A stretch of DNA of 64,000 nt from UBA4085 sp964556755. Its GTDB lineage: Bacteria; Acidobacteriota; Aminicenantia; Aminicenantales; UBA4085. The stretch lies in NCBI GenBank assembly GCA_964556755.1, contig CAZKXI010000003.1, forward strand, positions 62,001-126,000, given 5' to 3'. Made by a program: the position numbers and the translations under genes. The notes beneath the pieces are model-generated. The model ran no database searches and was not told the origin of the DNA. It saw nothing but the letters and a program-made list of their open reading frames with translations. Positions 25,432-32,888 of the stretch are shown here, in pieces; within the stretch, counting starts at the first letter, position 1; each line of letters starts with the position of its first letter.

Positions 25432-26375
25432 GACGAAACCAGATTTCCTCGCGGGCTTGGGCGGCGGCCATCGCCGCGGCGGCGTTCATCGGACTGCTCG
25501 GATTTCAACGCGCCTTAGGGCATCCGGCCCGGATGGGGACCGCCCCAAAGCCGGCCCCCACGCGGGGCGAAGAGGACCTGACGGCGATTCTGGACAAGCT
25601 GGCTGCCTATGCGGCGCGGCTGGAGGGTGCGGTTCTCGACTTCGTTTGCCGGGAGGAGATCCGGGAAAAGATCGACTATGCTCTGGATCAGGCGAAAGGG
25701 CCGAGGCCCCTCGTGCCCTGGTTCTCGCCGGCTCCGAGCGCGAATTCGCAGATGATCATCAGTCGTCCCTCGTCCGTGATGCGGACGAGTGTGGTCTATG
25801 ACTATCAGTGCGTCCGCGGCAAGGACGGGGCGATTCGGGAGACCCGAACGCTTCTGGAAGAGGAAGGCAAGAAGCCCCGGCAGCCCGAAGCCGGGCTCAA
25901 GACGGAAGTCTTCGTCTTCAGCCTGCCCATGCTGGGCCCGGTCGGGATCTTTGCCGAGCGGTTTCGGTCCCACTATGACTACCGGCTTGCCGGGCGGGAG
26001 CGAATCGGCGGGGCGCCGGCCCTGATCATCGAAGTGACGCCCCGTATCGACCGGCCCGATGCCACCAACCTCTACGGCAAGGCCTGGATCGGGGAGGCCG
26101 GCGGTGAGATCCTAAAGATCGAGTGGAGCGAGTCGCGGGTCGGCCGCCGCGAGATCTTCGAGCAGCGGGGCGAACAGTATAAGCTCAAGCCGCGAATCCG
26201 GCTGCGCACCGAGTTCAGCGCCGAGAAGAACGGCATCCGTTTCCCCAGCACGCTATGGATCGAAGAGGCCTATCTCACCGAGCGCGGCCGGGCTTTCATC
26301 CGGTCGGAGACGATGGTGACCTACAAGGATTTCAAGTTCTTCACGGTCGAGGTCGACGACATCGAGATCCGCTAG
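25428..26375 (+). CDS. Exported LolA/LolB-like beta-rich protein coupled to the VWA gene
   Basis: 315 residues starting with GTG inside the stop of the VWA gene. A signal or anchor (AWAAAIAAAAFIGLLGF) is followed by a long helical linker and an antiparallel beta region (HYDYRLAGRERIGGAPALII; ATNLYGKAWIGEAGGEILKI) that resembles the half-barrel of outer-membrane lipoprotein-sorting domains. A Cys in FVCREEI is conserved-looking but its role is unknown. Four-base overlap with the VWA gene implies equal synthesis and joint function in the envelope. Confidence 0.7.
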   Translation: MRRNQISSRAWAAAIAAAAFIGLLGFQRALGHPARMGTAPKPAPTRGEEDLTAILDKLAAYAARLEGAVLDFVCREEIREKIDYALDQAKGPRPLVPWFSPAPSANSQMIISRPSSVMRTSVVYDYQCVRGKDGAIRETRTLLEEEGKKPRQPEAGLKTEVFVFSLPMLGPVGIFAERFRSHYDYRLAGRERIGGAPALIIEVTPRIDRPDATNLYGKAWIGEAGGEILKIEWSESRVGRREIFEQRGEQYKLKPRIRLRTEFSAEKNGIRFPSTLWIEEAYLTERGRAFIRSETMVTYKDFKFFTVEVDDIEIR

Positions 26376-26444
26376 CTCGTTAATATCAGGCTCGAGCCAA
26401 GATCACATACGCCATTCCATTCGGAGCGGGCCTGCTCAGGGAGG

Positions 26445-26825
26445 TCACTTGATCCTTTTTGCCTTGAACTCCGCCTCGCCCATATCGGAGATGCCCACCG
26501 TCCCGGCCATGGTCTCGCCCTCGACCTTGCCTTTGAAGGCCAGGGGGATCTCGCCCATGGGACCGGAGACGATGACCGTCCAGGCGATCTCGGCGCCCTT
26601 GAGAGTCCCTTCGCTTTTCAGCTCGGTGCCCTGCTGCGACTTCATGACGACCTTGAAGGTCTCCCCGTCCTGGGCGAAGGTCGCGGTGTAGATTCTCTCG
26701 CCCATGGGCGTCTCGAACTTGACCTCCCAATCGCCGTTGATGTCGATGGGGCTCTGGGCGAGGACGGGGGCCGCGGATAGGAAGGCGGCCAGGAGGACGA
26801 GGGCGAACGGCGGGATCTTCTTCAT
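26445..26825 (-). CDS. Small secreted beta-rich protein, unknown
   Basis: 126 residues from the ATG giving MKKIPPFALVLLAAFLSAAP, a standard signal peptide. The mature part (about 100 residues) is a lipocalin-like run of strands: INGDWEVKFETPMGERIYTA, VVMKSQQGTELKSEGTLKG, and FKGKVEGETMAGTVGIS. Such proteins, often described as secreted glycoside-associated or hypothetical, are common in Acidobacteriota. TATAAT at about 26848-26853 on the minus strand could serve as its -10 box. No function assigned. Confidence 0.72.
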   Translation of the reverse strand: MKKIPPFALVLLAAFLSAAPVLAQSPIDINGDWEVKFETPMGERIYTATFAQDGETFKVVMKSQQGTELKSEGTLKGAEIAWTVIVSGPMGEIPLAFKGKVEGETMAGTVGISDMGEAEFKAKRIK

Positions 26826-26883
26826 GATCTCTCTCCTTTTCTCCGCTCCATTATAGCCGAAACAGGCTTCTCCCCCCGAATGA

Positions 26884-26920
26884 GCAGACACAGACCGAAT
26901 GGAGCTCGGTCTGTGTCCGC
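26884..26920. repeat. 15-bp-stem hairpin related to the palindrome at 2502-2548
   Basis: Arms 26884-26898 and 26906-26920 pair with one mismatch around a 7-base loop. It shares GCAGACACA and CCGAAT with the first palindrome at the same places. It lies in the 195-base gap between divergent genes; a smaller perfect hairpin (GGGCCG-TTGA-CGGCCC, 26990-27005) precedes the ribosome site of the next gene. Confidence 0.7.
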
Positions 26921-27020
26921 TATTTCGAATTTCGGGATGGGATGGGCGTGAACCAAGATCTGGCGATCTTCGTAAAGAGGAGTGGGAGCGGGCCGTTGAC
27001 GGCCCCCCAAGGAGAGTCTT

Positions 27021-27749
27021 ATGCGCCTACGAAAATACGCGATACCGGTCTTGTCGACCCTCGGCTTGATCCTTGCCTCGGCCTGCGTCATCGACGGCGG
27101 GAGAAGCGGCGGGCCCGTGCAGGTCAAGACCGAGAACGTCCCGCTTGAGGAAGCGCGCGAAGCCGAGGTCGCCCTCGACATCTCGGCCGGGGAGATCGTG
27201 CTTCGCGGCGCGGACTCGGCCGACCTCTTGGCCGCGACGTTCCGCTACAACCGCCCGCGACTGGAGCCGGAAGTCAACGTGGTCCGCGGCCTGTCCGATC
27301 GGGTGCGCGTCTCCGTTCGCCACCGCCGCCACGGCGGCACGGTCTTCGGCTCCGTCCGCAACACCTGGGACCTGACCCTCTCCAAGCGCGTTCCGATCGA
27401 CCTGGATCTGGACTGCGGGGCGGGACGGACCGAGCTGGACCTGCGCGGCCTGGACCTCAAGTCGCTGGCCATCGACATGGGCGTCGGCGAGCTGATCGCC
27501 GATCTGACCGGCGAGAGGGATCGCAACCTGGACGTCACCGTCGACGGCGGAGTGGGGGAAGCGACCTTCATCCTGCCGGCGTCCATCGGCGTCCGGGTCG
27601 AGGTCGACGGCGGGCTCGGATCGGTCAGCGCCCCCGGCTTCGCCAAGTCGGGGCGCGTCTACACCAACGAGTCCTGGGGCCGGTCGTCGATCGCGATCAC
27701 CATCTCGGTGGACGCCGGCATCGGAAGCGTGAACCTTCAGCTGCGCTGA
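27021..27749 (+). CDS. Lipoprotein with toast-rack / DUF2154-like beta-solenoid
   Basis: 242 residues. A lipoprotein-type signal (VLSTLGLILASAC, Cys22) leads into repeated short strands characteristic of the toast-rack/LiaF-like fold: LDISAGEIVLRGAD, LDLDCGAGRTELDLRG, LAIDMGVGELIADLTG, VTVDGGVGEATFILP and SVDAGIGSVNLQLR. These repeats build a right-handed beta-helix seen in envelope-stress sensors. An AAGGAGA site precedes the ATG. It stands alone upstream of the HU gene; surface or periplasmic location is likely, role unknown. Confidence 0.8.
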   Translation: MRLRKYAIPVLSTLGLILASACVIDGGRSGGPVQVKTENVPLEEAREAEVALDISAGEIVLRGADSADLLAATFRYNRPRLEPEVNVVRGLSDRVRVSVRHRRHGGTVFGSVRNTWDLTLSKRVPIDLDLDCGAGRTELDLRGLDLKSLAIDMGVGELIADLTGERDRNLDVTVDGGVGEATFILPASIGVRVEVDGGLGSVSAPGFAKSGRVYTNESWGRSSIAITISVDAGIGSVNLQLR

Positions 27750-27755
27750 AAGGGC

Positions 27756-27784
27756 TTGCTTTTCTCCGGAAAACCGCCTATATT
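27756..27784 (+). promoter_or_regulatory. sigma70-like promoter of the HU gene
   Basis: TTGCTT (27756-27761), 17 bases, TATATT (27779-27784); HU starts at 27844 after an AAAGGAG site. Confidence 0.65.
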
Positions 27785-27843
27785 GCCGCCAACGGAGGCC
27801 GCTCCTTGAAGCGGGCTTCGAATGTATGAAAGGAGCCTTTGGA

Positions 27844-28125
27844 ATGGCAAAAGCAATGACGAAGAGCCAGATCGTGACCGGCGTCGCCGAGGCGGCGGAG
27901 ATCAGCAAGAAGCAGGCCGGCGCGGCGCTCGAGGGTCTGGTCAAGCTGGCGTACAAGAACGCCAAGAACGGCTTCACGGTTCCCGGCCTGGGCAAGCTCG
28001 TCCTGGTGAACCGCAAGGCGCGCATGGGCCGCAACCCGGCCACCGGCGCCGAGATCAAGATCCCGGCCAAGCGCGTCGTGAAGTTCCGCGTCGCCAAGGC
28101 CTGCAAGGACGCGATCCTCGGCTGA
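27844..28125 (+). CDS. hup: HU-family DNA-binding protein
   Basis: 93 residues. The start at 27844 is chosen because AAAGGAG lies 8 bases upstream; an ATG 18 bases earlier would put that site inside the gene. The protein has the histone-like fold: two N-terminal helices (MTKSQIVTGVAEAAEISKKQ) and the beta-arm region with GKLVLVNRKARMGRNPATGA, where the usual GFG turn reads GLG and the arm carries RNPATG as in HU. It compacts DNA and helps recombination and replication. Own promoter upstream and a strong terminator downstream make it monocistronic. Confidence 0.95.
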   Translation: MAKAMTKSQIVTGVAEAAEISKKQAGAALEGLVKLAYKNAKNGFTVPGLGKLVLVNRKARMGRNPATGAEIKIPAKRVVKFRVAKACKDAILG

Positions 28126-28169
28126 GCCGCGGAGACGTCCGTCGTCCCGCGATTTCGAGCTGAAACGTC

Positions 28170-28199
28170 GGGGCCGCTCCTTCGGGAGCGGCCCCTTTT
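28170..28199 (+). terminator. Intrinsic terminator after HU
   Basis: Perfect 11-bp stem (GGGGCCGCTCC / GGAGCGGCCCC) closed by a TTCG tetraloop and followed by TTTT. Confidence 0.92.
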
Positions 28200-28331
28200 C
28201 GCCTCGTCGGCGCTCCCGCGCTCCTGAGGGGGGGAATTCCGAGGTCAAAGCCGAGAAGGGCGGGGTCTGCCTCAGGGCAAGGCGACGGGGCCCTCGATGC
28301 CCCGGCCGGACGGATCATCGGCCGCCCGAGA

Positions 28332-29354
28332 TCAGGCTCTGATCAGCGCTCCCAAGTTGCGCTTGAGGACCGGGCCGAAGTCCGCCCCCGATACCGCGGG
28401 AAAGAGGCGCAGCCGCTTGCGGACGGACTGCAGCAGGGCCGGAGCCGGCTGGCCTTTGAGGATCGTCCGCGTCTCTTCTTCCGTCACACCCTCCAGGACC
28501 GTTCTTGTCTGCGGGACGCGCCTGTTCTCGGGGCAGATATCCTGACACTTGAGGCAGCCCATCAGGGCGCTGTGCATACTGGGCAGGACGAAGCTGGGGA
28601 AAGCCCCGGGATTCTCGTTGAATAGGGTCAGGCATCGCCCGGCGTCGATGATGAACTGGGACCCTCCGATGCAGGACGTGGGGCAGGCCCGGTCGCAAAG
28701 AGAGCAGTGGCGGCATTCGCGCAGCAATTGAAGTCCGGCGTCCGGATCGCCGGCCAGCGGGGCGTCGGTGGCGTAAGCGTGGAGCAGGCAGGCGCTGCCC
28801 ATCCCATCGACGTAGACCAAGTTATTGCGGCCGAAGACGCCCAAGCCGCTGCGGGCCGCCAAATACTTCAGCGGCACGCGCTTGGAGATGTCGGCCAGCT
28901 TGCGGCCGGGCTCCTTGACGAGGTCGGCTCTCAGCATCGCCTGCAGCTTCTCGGGCGTCCAATCGTCCTGGTAGTACTGGAAGGGGACCAGGACCGGGCG
29001 GGCCTGGCCGTTGGAGGTGAACTCGACCGTGGCCGAAGGGGCGAACGTGGCGATGATGACGACCGCACGGGCGTTGGACAGATCCGCCGGGAGGCCGAAA
29101 TCGACGGCCTTGAAGTAGGTCTGGAAGAGCTTGTGGCGGGTGATGCCGTCGCTGCCTAAAATCTTCGCGAAATCCGCCTTGAGGCCCGCCCAGCGGTCGA
29201 TCGGGATGACCTTGGTCAGGTGGGAAGGGACTTGGGAGGCATCGAGGGGGGCGCGCATCATGCGTCCCCGTCCCCCCTGCCCGAATCCGGGCAGGCCGGG
29301 CCAGGCGGCTCCGGCGACCAGTGCGGCCTTAAGGAACTCGCGGCGAGTGGTCAT
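28332..29354 (-). CDS. Tat-exported QueG/reductive-dehalogenase-like iron-sulfur protein
   Basis: 340 residues. A Tat signal (TTRREFLKAALVAGAAW) is followed by a domain related to epoxyqueuosine reductase and reductive dehalogenases (YLAARSGLGVFGRNNLVYVD matches the GLGWIGK-type segment of QueG). Two [4Fe-4S] sites follow: CRHCSLCDRACPTSC, and CLKCQDICP with an upstream Cys in GRCLTLF. It lacks the C-terminal HEAT-like part of QueG, and it is shorter than most dehalogenases. Family members use cobalamin; export through Tat suggests a folded cofactor-loaded enzyme acting in the periplasm. Substrate unknown. Confidence 0.8.
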   Translation of the reverse strand: MTTRREFLKAALVAGAAWPGLPGFGQGGRGRMMRAPLDASQVPSHLTKVIPIDRWAGLKADFAKILGSDGITRHKLFQTYFKAVDFGLPADLSNARAVVIIATFAPSATVEFTSNGQARPVLVPFQYYQDDWTPEKLQAMLRADLVKEPGRKLADISKRVPLKYLAARSGLGVFGRNNLVYVDGMGSACLLHAYATDAPLAGDPDAGLQLLRECRHCSLCDRACPTSCIGGSQFIIDAGRCLTLFNENPGAFPSFVLPSMHSALMGCLKCQDICPENRRVPQTRTVLEGVTEEETRTILKGQPAPALLQSVRKRLRLFPAVSGADFGPVLKRNLGALIRA

Positions 29355-29642
29355 GCCATCTTCTCCTCTTGTCGGGGCTCTCTTGCGCTCTCCTGCTTAT
29401 AGACGTCAGGGAGCAGTCTGATCTTCCGCCCGGCATCAGCAGAGCCGGGATATTTGAAAAAACGAGGCATGATCATAGCGAAAAAACGGGAGAATTGATA
29501 TTGGTTTTCAGAAGAGATCAGGGATGATTCCCATCTCTTCGATCTCCCGAGGCCGTCGGCCCCGGTCTTGGGTTCGAGGTGCGGACACCTTTCGCCCTTC
29601 AGGCGTCCTCATCTTGGGAGCGGTGCTGTCTACGGGTGTTGG

Positions 29643-29685
29643 CGTCAACAGATGTATTAGGGAATTACGTATACTGTCCCCCTAT
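29643..29685 (-). repeat. Solo terminal repeat of the 6460-6684 element family
   Basis: In minus orientation it reads ATAGGGGGACAGTATACG, then TAATTCCCTAATACATCTG and TTGACG, matching 6464-6505 with one or two differences. The extension AATACATNTGTTGACG beyond the inverted repeat is shared with 6460-6505 and 35342-35383. No partner end of opposite orientation is seen nearby. Confidence 0.75.
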
Positions 29686-29696
29686 CTACCGCGTCC

Positions 29697-29726
29697 TTGA
29701 CTCCCGCGGGGGGGCGAGACTATAGT
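29697..29726 (+). promoter_or_regulatory. sigma70-like promoter of the aminotransferase gene
   Basis: TTGACT (29697-29702), 18 bases, TATAGT (29721-29726), starting 11 bases after the solo element end. Confidence 0.6.
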
Positions 29727-29771
29727 CGGGCCGTTCGGACCTTCCCATCAACCACCGCAGGAGGAGCTCCT

Positions 29772-31040
29772 ATGAAGCGCAAAGAATTCCTGAAGGGCAC
29801 GGGGGCCCTGGCCGCCGGGCTGGCCATGTCCCGAAACCTCAAAGCCGCCGACTTCGGCCGTCTTCTGCGGGACGCGGCCGGCCAGGGCGACGAGTTCTAC
29901 TGGGACGTCATCCGGGACCAGTTCCTCCTGGAGAAGGGCTGGACCTTCCTCAACTTCGGCGGCCTGGGCGCCTGCCCGCTGCCCGTCCTCAACAGCCTGG
30001 AGGAGTGGACGCGGATCGAGGAGCTGGCCCCTTCGGCCGGCTTTGACGCCAAGGAATGGGAGTCCGTCAAGGTCAAGCTGGCTGCCGTCCTCGGCCCCTC
30101 CTGCAAGGCCGAGCAATTGGCCCTGGTCAGCGGGGCGACCGAGGGCATCGGCATGATCGTCAACGGCCTGACCCTGAAGGCCGGCGATGAGGTCATCACC
30201 TCGACCCACGAGCACGGGGCCATCAACGCGGCCTTCCTGCACCGCCATATGCGCGATGGCGTCGTCATCAAGGTCTTCGAGCCCGACCGCCAAAAGGCGA
30301 TGGGCAACCTGGACCGCATCGCCGCCCTTATCACCCCGCGCACCCGCCTGATCATGTTCAGCCACGTCACCTGCACCACCGGCCAGCTCTTCCCGGTCAA
30401 GGAGATCGGCCGCCTGGCCCACGACAAAGGCATCTGGTTCGGCCTGGACGGGGCCCAGGCGCCCGTCTGCACCCCCTTCGACATCACCGACATCGGCGTG
30501 GACTTCTACGTCTGCAGCTCCCACAAGTGGCTGATGGGGCCCAAGCGCACCGGCTTCATCTACATCCGTCCCGGCCTGCTGGACGCCGTCCGGCCCATGA
30601 TCGGCGGCTTGACCAAGCTGGACATCCGCAAGCCCTACGCCGAGATCAACCCGACCATGAGCCGCTTCGAGAACGGGACCCAGAACGATGCCCTCTTCTT
30701 CGCCATGGGCAAGGCCTGCGACTTCGTCCAGGAGATCGGCCTCCCGCGCATCTTCCAGCGGGCCCACGGCATGTCCGAGGCCTTCGTGGCCGGCTTGAAG
30801 ACGATCCCCGGCGTGGAGATCCTCTCGCCCGAGGAAGAGGCCTATCGGACCTGCATGACTGGCTTCCGGATGAAGACCAAGACGATGAAGGAGATCGGCG
30901 ACCACCTGGCGGCCAACAAGATCCGGGCCCGCCAGGTCGGCGAGGGCGGGCTGAACGGCATCCGCATCAGCTTCTTCCTCAACAACAAGCCGTCCGACGT
31001 GGATCTGGCCCTGGACTGCCTCAAGAAGCTGGCGGTCTGA
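29772..31040 (+). CDS. Exported class-V aminotransferase-like PLP enzyme
   Basis: 422 residues from the ATG with AGGAGGAG upstream. The start MKRKEFLKGTGALAAGLAMS looks like a Tat signal in which KR replaces the twin arginine. The rest is a fold-type I PLP enzyme of the class V family (cysteine desulfurase/isopenicillin N epimerase relatives): VSGATEGIGMIV, STHEHGAINAAFLHRH, the aspartate in GLDGAQAPVC, and the PLP lysine in CSSHKWLMGPKRTGF. It probably acts on an amino acid or sulfur compound in the periplasm. Exported members with this signal are frequent in Acidobacteriota; the substrate cannot be read. Confidence 0.85.
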   Translation: MKRKEFLKGTGALAAGLAMSRNLKAADFGRLLRDAAGQGDEFYWDVIRDQFLLEKGWTFLNFGGLGACPLPVLNSLEEWTRIEELAPSAGFDAKEWESVKVKLAAVLGPSCKAEQLALVSGATEGIGMIVNGLTLKAGDEVITSTHEHGAINAAFLHRHMRDGVVIKVFEPDRQKAMGNLDRIAALITPRTRLIMFSHVTCTTGQLFPVKEIGRLAHDKGIWFGLDGAQAPVCTPFDITDIGVDFYVCSSHKWLMGPKRTGFIYIRPGLLDAVRPMIGGLTKLDIRKPYAEINPTMSRFENGTQNDALFFAMGKACDFVQEIGLPRIFQRAHGMSEAFVAGLKTIPGVEILSPEEEAYRTCMTGFRMKTKTMKEIGDHLAANKIRARQVGEGGLNGIRISFFLNNKPSDVDLALDCLKKLAV

Positions 31041-31151
31041 GCGGCGCGCCGCCCCGCGCGGCGGAAGGCGATGCCCCGGGGAACCTTTTCCCCGCCGTTT
31101 TCGTCGGAAGGAAGGGGGGCGGCATGCCCCCACCCGGATTGGAGATCGATC

Positions 31152-32174
31152 ATGACCCGAAATCGCCTGCCCGTCCTCACCGCCGCCATCCTCCTCCTGG
31201 CCGGATTCGCCGCCGCCCAGAGCCTCGACATCCCCTCCTCCACCTGGGGCCTGAGCTTCGGCAACTCCAGGAATTTCACCGGCCTGCGCTTCAACTTCCG
31301 CGACAGCGGGGTCGAGCGCATCCGCGGCCTCAACGTCACCCTCTGGCAGCCGCGTGAGACGGAAGGCAACGAATCCCTGATCCAGGGCCTCTCGCTCGGC
31401 CTCATTCCCGGCGGCGGCCGGCTGCAGGGCGTTCAGATCGGCCTGCTCGGCGTCATGGGCGTCAAAAGCCTGGCCGGCGTCTCCGTCGGCCTCCTGGGCA
31501 TGGGCTCCGGCGGGTCCCTAACCGGCATCAACATCGGCGGCCTGGGGGCCGGGGCTGGGGAGAGGGTGGCCGGGATCAATATCGGGGGCCTGGGCATCGG
31601 GTCCGGCGGCGACATGACCGGGATCAACGTGGGCGGCCTCGGCCTCGGCGCCGGGGGGAGCCTGCGGGGCATCAGCTTCGGCGGCCTGGGCTTGGGGGCG
31701 TCCGACGACGTCACCGGGATCACCGTCGGCGGATTGGGGGCCGGCGCCGGCGGGAACATGTCCGGGATCAGCATCGGCGGGCTCGGGCTGGGCGCGGGGA
31801 AGAGCCTTCGCGGCCTGAACATCGCCGGGGTGGGCCTTGGGGCTGGCGAGGTCCTGGGCGGCATCAGCTTCGCCGGCGTCGCCGCCGGGGCGACCGAGAT
31901 CCGCGGCCTGGCCTTCGCCGGGGCCGTGGTCGGGGCCGAGAGAATCCGGGGCATCGTCGCGGCCGGGGTATGCACCCTGGTTCCCAAGGGCGGCGAGCTG
32001 AGGGGCGGCGCCGTCGCCCCCGCGAACTGGATCAAGGGGACGCAGAAGGGCGTCGCCGTCGGTCTCATCAACTATGCCTGGAGCTTGAAGGGACTGCAGA
32101 TAGGCCTCATCAACATCGTCCGCGACAATCCCTCCGGCCGCCGGGTCCTGCCGATCATCAACTGGAATTTCTAA
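31152..32174 (+). CDS. Secreted LA_2272-type surface-repeat protein
   Basis: 340 residues from the ATG giving MTRNRLPVLTAAILLLAG, a signal peptide. The mature chain is built of short repeats of about 20-24 residues between residues 90 and 290, of the form GINIGGLGLGAGGSLRG (the repeat at DNA level spans about 31430-31960). The end (GVAVGLINYAWSLKGLQIGL, then INI) matches the GLQIGLIN units of Leptospira LA_2272-like surface proteins. Such repeats probably form a flat beta-solenoid on the outer surface. The role is unknown. The near-identical repeats may vary in number by recombination. Confidence 0.78.
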   Translation: MTRNRLPVLTAAILLLAGFAAAQSLDIPSSTWGLSFGNSRNFTGLRFNFRDSGVERIRGLNVTLWQPRETEGNESLIQGLSLGLIPGGGRLQGVQIGLLGVMGVKSLAGVSVGLLGMGSGGSLTGINIGGLGAGAGERVAGINIGGLGIGSGGDMTGINVGGLGLGAGGSLRGISFGGLGLGASDDVTGITVGGLGAGAGGNMSGISIGGLGLGAGKSLRGLNIAGVGLGAGEVLGGISFAGVAAGATEIRGLAFAGAVVGAERIRGIVAAGVCTLVPKGGELRGGAVAPANWIKGTQKGVAVGLINYAWSLKGLQIGLINIVRDNPSGRRVLPIINWNF

Positions 32175-32255
32175 GCGGCGCCGTCCAGGCGCTCCTTCCC
32201 CCGATCATCGCCGGGGCGAGAGTCTTGATCGCGGATTTCTCGCTCCGGCTGGGGT

Positions 32256-32888
32256 CTAGATCTCCTCCCAGTTGGCCACTTCGGCCGTGTCTTTGTTCGC
32301 CCTCGCCGCCGCCGGGTGGGGCTTGATGACCAGGGCCGGCTTGGCCTCGGCGGGATCGGGCAGAGGGAAGACGGCCGCCGTCCCGCCGTGTCTCTTCTTC
32401 AGCTCGTCGATGTCGCCGAAGTCGAGAGCCCGCATCGGGCAGGCCGCCACACAGCTCGGCGGCTCGCCGGCCGCGAGCTTGTCCAGGCAGAAGTCGCACT
32501 TGGAGGCCTTGTGGCGGGCTTCGTCGTAGTGGATCGCCCCATAGGGGCAGGCGTACTCGCAGGCCCGGCATCCGTTGCAGCTGAGGTCGTCGATGAGGAC
32601 GATGCCGTCGTCGCGCTGGAAGACCAGCCCCGATGTGCAGGCCGGAAGGCAGGGCGGGTTCTCGCAGTGGTGGCAGGCCGCGGACAGGAAGTAGGCGAAG
32701 ACGCCCGGGATCCACACCCCGCCCTCCCGTCTCCACTCGCCGCCCGCGATCTCGATGACCCGCCGCCACAGGACGCCGGCCGGCAAGCCGTTCTTGTCCT
32801 TGCAGGCTCCCTGGCAGGCCTTGCAGCCCGAGCAGAGAGACGAGTCAAAGAAAAACCCATAGCGGCGGACGGTCGGGCCGGCGCTCAT
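32256..32888 (-). CDS. dmsB: DmsB-type four-cluster ferredoxin subunit
   Basis: 210 residues starting in the stop of the catalytic gene (ATGA overlap). Four cysteine groups for [4Fe-4S] clusters are visible: CSGCKACQGACKDKN, CHHCENPPCLPAC, CNGCRACEYACPYG and CDFCLDKLAAGEPPSC followed by VAACP. This is the electron-transfer subunit of a DMSO-reductase-type enzyme, shuttling electrons between the quinone side and the molybdenum subunit. No DmsC-like membrane anchor gene follows; the next gene downstream is convergent. The anchor must be elsewhere or another electron donor is used. Confidence 0.92.
   Translation of the reverse strand: MSAGPTVRRYGFFFDSSLCSGCKACQGACKDKNGLPAGVLWRRVIEIAGGEWRREGGVWIPGVFAYFLSAACHHCENPPCLPACTSGLVFQRDDGIVLIDDLSCNGCRACEYACPYGAIHYDEARHKASKCDFCLDKLAAGEPPSCVAACPMRALDFGDIDELKKRHGGTAAVFPLPDPAEAKPALVIKPHPAAARANKDTAEVANWEEI

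Larger units (their letters stand above)
29355..29771. other. 417-base non-coding region with hairpins, a solo element end and a promoter
   Basis: No gene is supported here. A 30-base hairpin lies at 29511-29540 (GAAGAGAT / ATCTCTTC outer stem, with an inner GGGA/TCCC stem). Smaller hairpins follow, such as AGGTGCGGACACCT (29577-29590). A solo transposon-like end sits at 29643-29685 and a promoter at 29697-29726. The hairpin row might be a structured RNA or remains of another repeat. Confidence 0.5.

Noticed and set aside
31430..31960. Regular repeats that could suggest a CRISPR array
   Set aside because: The repeats lie in frame inside a long open frame with a signal peptide and encode Gly-rich surface units; spacing and identity do not fit repeat-spacer structure.
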